A model generated the notes under the pieces. It had not been told where the DNA came from and made no database searches. It was given only the letters and a program-made list of their open reading frames with translations. From the NCBI GenBank assembly GCA_050011895.1, contig JBEKIF010000020.1, positions 10,882-74,881 on the forward strand: a stretch of DNA of 64,000 bases, written 5' to 3'. A program made the translations under genes and the position numbers. Of this stretch, positions 60,981-64,000 are shown in pieces. The stretch comes from DATBGO01 sp050011895. GTDB lineage: Bacteria; Actinomycetota; Actinomycetes; Streptosporangiales; Streptosporangiaceae. Position 1 is the stretch's first letter; the number at the start of each line of letters is the position of its first letter.

Positions 60981-61847
60981 CTAGGCGGCGCAGCCAGTTC
61001 CGGCCCTGGCGAGCATGCTCGGCAAGGGCACCGCGAGGGCCAGGGCTGCCTGGGACTGCGTGAGCGTACCCGTCGCCACCAGCCTGCCTATGACGTGGAT
61101 CTCTCTTGCCCGGGCTGCCGCCGGGTGGGTCAGCGGGTCGTCTACCGAGGGCCCCTGCACCAGGCCGGCCATCATGGCGGCCTGGGGCCAGGACAGTCCA
61201 GCGGGCCGCACACCGAAGTAACCGCAGCTCGCCGCAGCGAGCCCGTAGTAGCCGTTGCCGAAATAGACCACGCCCGCATACATCCGCAGGATCTGGCTCT
61301 TGGTATAGGTCAGGTAAAGCTTGACCGCGAGCGCTACCTGCTCGGCCTCAACCGTTACGCCCGAGCGCCCCTGCGTGTACAGCACCTTGGCAAGCTGCTG
61401 ATAGAGCGTGGCACCGCCCTGGTCGCCATTGCCGGTCAGGTAACTTTCAGCCACCCGGCCGATCGCGAAGATGTCGATCCCCGGCTCCGAGTAGAACCTG
61501 TGGTCCTCGGTGGCGACCAGGGACGCCGCGAACCTGGCCGGGACGGGGGGGCCCGGGTAGACGGCACGATGGGCGGTAGCCTGTGCCCTGGCGATCTGGC
61601 GGGCGTTACCTACTGACGGCGTCACCAGCAGCAATGCGCCGAACGCCAGGCCCGCCAAGATGACCAGAACGACCAGGAGCACGGCTATCCGGCGCAGGAT
61701 CCGCCAGGCCCTTCGCCGCCTGGGCCGGTACCCAGCAGAAGGGACGTACTGCGGGCGGCCCCTGGCGGCTGCTGCCGTGCCGCGGACTGGCAGCGGAACC
61801 GTGGGGTCACCAGAGCGCGCACTCTCCCCAGCTGGTCCACGAATCAT
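60981..61847 (-). CDS. monofunctional peptidoglycan glycosyltransferase (GT51)
   Basis: A 288-residue membrane-anchored transglycosylase without a penicillin-binding transpeptidase domain. A basic N-terminus precedes one membrane helix (about 53-75). The GT51 motifs are ATEDHRFYSEPGID (catalytic Glu near 112), GGATLYQQLAKVLY (near 143) and a later KLYLTYTKSQILRMY (near 175). It polymerises lipid II outside the membrane. Tandem 13-base repeats lie just past its 3' end (60953-60985). Confidence 0.9.
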   Translation of the reverse strand: MIRGPAGESARSGDPTVPLPVRGTAAAARGRPQYVPSAGYRPRRRRAWRILRRIAVLLVVLVILAGLAFGALLLVTPSVGNARQIARAQATAHRAVYPGPPVPARFAASLVATEDHRFYSEPGIDIFAIGRVAESYLTGNGDQGGATLYQQLAKVLYTQGRSGVTVEAEQVALAVKLYLTYTKSQILRMYAGVVYFGNGYYGLAAASCGYFGVRPAGLSWPQAAMMAGLVQGPSVDDPLTHPAAARAREIHVIGRLVATGTLTQSQAALALAVPLPSMLARAGTGCAA

Positions 61848-61972
61848 CGTCCCGCCGTTCCGGATCCGGCCTGCGGTGAGTCAGGCCGTGGACAACCACA
61901 ATTGTGCCCGCTGCGTCCGTCAGGTCAAACGATCAGACCGCTCGCGTGGTGCCCATCGGCTGAGCCGTCCGT

Positions 61973-62164
61973 TTAGCCACGGCACGCATCCCGGTGCGGC
62001 GCTATGATCCGGCCGTCGGGCAGCAGATCCCCGGTGTCCTCGAATATGACGACGCCGTTGCACAGCAGGCTCCAGCCCTGGTCCGGGTGGGCGGCCACGA
62101 CATGGGCGGCCTCACGGTCCAGCGCATCCGGCTGCGGACAGGGCGGCCAATGCGGACAGTTCAT
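61973..62164 (-). CDS. DUF5999 family small protein
   Basis: A 63-residue protein from ATG 62164 with GGGGAGGG upstream. The sequence has CPHWPPCPQPDA, DREAAHVVAAHPDQGWSLLCNGVV and FEDTGDLLPDGR, which are diagnostic of this actinomycete family. The CxxxxxC at the start with the later Cys may bind metal. Function unknown. Larger in-frame starts are less likely. Confidence 0.88.
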   Translation of the reverse strand: MNCPHWPPCPQPDALDREAAHVVAAHPDQGWSLLCNGVVIFEDTGDLLPDGRIIAPHRDACRG

Positions 62165-62383
62165 GATCCCTCCCCGGGTACGGTGCTCGGCCCAAGGTGG
62201 AACTCCGTAACCACCATCGCTCTGGGGCCAGCGTCGTGGCAAGCGGGCATACGCAACACATGCGCCGCCCCGGCAAATCGCCCCGTCACGCATACGGCTG
62301 CGGCCAGCACCACGGCGACCGCTCCGGGCGCGCTCTACGCTAAGGTGATTAGGCTCGCCGGATAAGCGGGCAGGTGCTAGCAC

Positions 62384-62460
62384 CGGGACGTGGCCCAGCT
62401 TGGTAGGGCACTTGACTGGGGGTCAAGGGGTCGCGGGTTCAAATCCCGCCGTCCCGACCA
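62384..62460 (+). tRNA. tRNA-Pro (GGG anticodon)
   Basis: The acceptor stem CGGGACG pairs with CGTCCCG, starting with C1 as bacterial tRNA-Pro does. The anticodon arm is CTTGA-CTGGGGG-TCAAG, giving anticodon GGG. The T arm is GCGGG-TTCAAAT-CCCGC. CCA is encoded at the end. The 3' end is the likely attachment site of the integrative element. Confidence 0.95.
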
Positions 62461-62475
62461 GAACGTGCAGGTCAG

Positions 62476-62508
62476 AAGGGGTTTCGGAAATCCTCCGAGA
62501 CCCCTTTT
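62476..62508. terminator. terminator hairpin after the tRNA
   Basis: AAGGGGTTTCGG (62476-62487) pairs with CCGAGACCCCTT (62495-62506), twelve pairs with one G-U, then a T run. It ends the tRNA transcript and, on the other strand, may serve the integrase. Confidence 0.8.
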
Positions 62509-62541
62509 CGATCTTCGGGAGCCAGACGGGGAGCCACTCAC

Positions 62542-63678
62542 TCACGCGGACTTGCGCTTCTTCTTGAAGATCTTGTCCATGGCCGTTGCGCCCTTGGTCA
62601 GCGCGGGCCGGATCTCGTGCCGGTAGACGGTCTCAGTGACGCTGGTCGACACATGCCCGACAAGCTGGCTGATGTCCTCCAGCGGGACATCACTCGCGCT
62701 CAGGATGGACACGAACGAGTGCCGCAGCTCGCGCGGAATCCAGTCCTCGCCCAGTCCGGCCGCCTTCGTGATCTCCGCGAACTCGCGGCGGACCTGCCAC
62801 CGGTCGAGCGGCGTTCCGTCCACGCGGCAGAACACCAGGTCGTGATCTTGCCACGCCTCCCCCGCCCGCAGTCGCTCGGCCGCCTGACTCTTGCGATGCT
62901 CCTTGAGCGCCGCCGCCACCTTCTTGGGCATCTGGAGGACCCGCCTCGATCTCCTGGTCTTGGTCTCACCCTTCGCCCGTACGGAGCGGTAGACCGCCAC
63001 GGTGCCCGCCTCCAGGTCGACCTCAGCCCAGTGCAGCGCCCGCGCCTCTTCCGTACGCACGCCGGTCAGCAGCGACAGGATCACGTAGGCCGAGAGCCGG
63101 AAGTCGGCACCCGATCCCAGCGCCCCGAGCAGGCTGACCGCCTGGTCGAGCGTCATCGCCTGAGACGGGCGACCCGGCCTGCCTTCGGGAATCGTGATCA
63201 GGCTCGCCACATTCCGCCGCACCTTGTCACGCGCCTGAGCGTGGCGGATCGAGCGCTCAAGGATCTGGTGAATGAGTCGCAGCGAGCGAGTCGCCAACTC
63301 CCCCGCCCGCTCGTCTATCCACACGTCCAGGCGATCCGCGGTCAGTTCCTTGAGCTTGATCGCTCCTATCTGCGGGATCAGGTTCTTTCCGGCTAGCGAC
63401 CTGTAGTTATCGACCGTGGCCTTTGACTTTCCCCTGAGCCCCTTGTCGAGAAAGTCTTCCACCGCGCCCTTGACGGTGTAGCCGAGTCCGGCTGTGACAC
63501 CGGCCTCCAGGTCGTCAACGACCTCACGCAGCTTGTCCTTGACCTGAGCCTTGGTCCTGCCCTTGCGCTTGACTCGCAGTCGCTTGCCCGTAGCGTCGAA
63601 GCCGCAGCTCACAGCACCCGTGAAACCCCCTCCCTCCGGGTAGATAGATGCTTCGTACTTACCGATCATGATTTTCAC
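62542..63678 (-). CDS. tyrosine recombinase / integrase
   Basis: A 378-residue phage-type site-specific recombinase. A SAM-like N-terminal core-binding domain (about 70-160) precedes the catalytic domain. The catalytic residues are seen in LLTGVRTEEARAL (Arg I), the basic TKTRRSRRVLQM segment, PRELRHSFVS (His-x-x-Arg type), QLVGHVS and TETVYRHEIRP (nucleophilic Tyr near 350). GTG 63678 follows GGAAGG. It ends 82 bases from tRNA-Pro, so that tRNA is the likely integration target. Confidence 0.93.
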   Translation of the reverse strand: MKIMIGKYEASIYPEGGGFTGAVSCGFDATGKRLRVKRKGRTKAQVKDKLREVVDDLEAGVTAGLGYTVKGAVEDFLDKGLRGKSKATVDNYRSLAGKNLIPQIGAIKLKELTADRLDVWIDERAGELATRSLRLIHQILERSIRHAQARDKVRRNVASLITIPEGRPGRPSQAMTLDQAVSLLGALGSGADFRLSAYVILSLLTGVRTEEARALHWAEVDLEAGTVAVYRSVRAKGETKTRRSRRVLQMPKKVAAALKEHRKSQAAERLRAGEAWQDHDLVFCRVDGTPLDRWQVRREFAEITKAAGLGEDWIPRELRHSFVSILSASDVPLEDISQLVGHVSTSVTETVYRHEIRPALTKGATAMDKIFKKKRKSA

Positions 63679-64000
63679 TCGAAGCTTTCCTTCCGTTTCT
63701 GACTACTATTCTTCTATTCTATTATGTCCCGATACATTGGTCGAGTGTTTTCGGCGCTCAATGACCGCAAGCCCTGGGTAATCATTCATGTCAGCTTGCC
63801 TTTTCGAGCGCCGAGATAAATTCGGCGAGATGCTCCTCAGTTATTCGACGTGATTTTCCTATCTTGATGCTGCGAAGCCACGGCCGTTCCAAGATCGTTT
63901 AAAGGGGTTTGAATCACGATTCGTGGCGGATGTTGCGATGTGATCATGAGCGGCGTGTCGGGCGGGGGGATGTGACGAAGCTCCGGTAGGAACAGGGGTC
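63679..64000. other. AT-rich element DNA beyond the integrase, truncated by the window
   Basis: This 322-base stretch is much AT-richer than the chromosome and belongs to the integrated element. It contains the excisionase remnant listed separately and a perfect CACGATTCGTG palindrome near 63918. Nothing else is supported. Confidence 0.5.
63791..63892 (-). pseudogene. excisionase-like helix-turn-helix fragment
   Basis: On the minus strand 33 codons read ERPWLRSIKIGKSRRITEEH then LAEF before a TGA at 63791. This matches the C-terminal half of small MerR-like excisionases. A TAA lies a few codons before a possible TTG at 63892, and the missing N-terminal helix is not found in that frame, so the gene is probably truncated or frameshifted. 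Position next to the integrase fits xis. Confidence 0.5.

Noticed and set aside
1..64000. Riboswitches, additional rRNA or tRNA genes, insertion sequences with transposases
   Set aside because: I looked for conserved cores and transposase motifs and found none beyond the tRNA-Pro and the integrase; a covariance-model search would be needed to exclude riboswitches.

Overview
The window is high-GC DNA from an actinomycete, probably a soil member of the Streptosporangiales/Streptomycetales part of the phylum. This rests on gene families and sites that I recognise: DUF4193 and DUF5999 proteins, GuaB1, a FolP2-type dihydropteroate synthase paralogue, a [2Fe-2S] ferrochelatase, FHA and pseudokinase proteins, a Gram-positive-type LexA box, a GlnR-type box, and frequent GTG/TTG starts with ATGA/GTGA/TTGA overlaps. 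I cannot name the genus.

Region 1 (1-11049) looks like a catabolic unit for a cyclic amide or ureide. A minus-strand set runs PuuE-type deacetylase, quinone oxidoreductase-like MDR, Gfo/Idh/MocA dehydrogenase, Tat lipoprotein binding protein, SMP-30 lactonase (cut by the window edge). It faces a plus-strand hydantoinase/dihydropyrimidinase, two Dpp-type permeases and a fused double ATPase. Region 2 (11091-17577) holds an acyl-CoA dehydrogenase, a zinc-ribbon/FHA protein, a repeat protein, a PAP2 membrane protein, an AlkB-like dioxygenase behind a LexA box, a YcaQ-like winged-helix protein and an aldo/keto reductase. Region 3 (17607-23299) is sugar metabolism on the minus strand: galK, xylB, xylA and a YtcJ-like amidohydrolase. 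Region 4 (23372-36988) mixes cell-surface and housekeeping genes: a WxL-like protein with its DUF916-like partner, DUF4193, a pseudokinase, inositol monophosphatase, ferrochelatase, a lytic transglycosylase with an extra domain, MFS, TetR, folP2, guaB1 and a D-Ala-D-Ala carboxypeptidase.

Region 5 (37059-43030) is the most intriguing part. A two-component system is followed by a His-rich exported protein, a ferric-reductase-like di-heme membrane protein, a NuoF-like flavoprotein, a three-cysteine ferredoxin and a cytochrome b-like membrane protein, the last five joined by 4-base overlaps. It reads as a regulated membrane electron-transfer chain of unknown substrate.

Region 6 (43076-51856) contains a hydrolase, a TPP enzyme carrying collagen-like and palindromic insertions, a stand-alone ammonium transporter with a GlnR-type box, an MFS pump, an 88-base tandem repeat array and a diguanylate cyclase. 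Region 7 (51893-57147) is an acyl-CoA oxidation cluster with a probable two-subunit acyl-CoA dehydrogenase. Region 8 (57439-62164) has a DrrAB-like ABC exporter whose permease/permease junction has been tandemly multiplied, then GtrA, a GT51 transglycosylase and DUF5999. Region 9 (62384-64000) is a tRNA-Pro used as an integration site by a tyrosine integrase; the integrated element continues past the window end and its DNA is visibly AT-richer.

A recurring feature is short tandem repeats with units divisible by three inside coding linkers, seen in at least eight genes.
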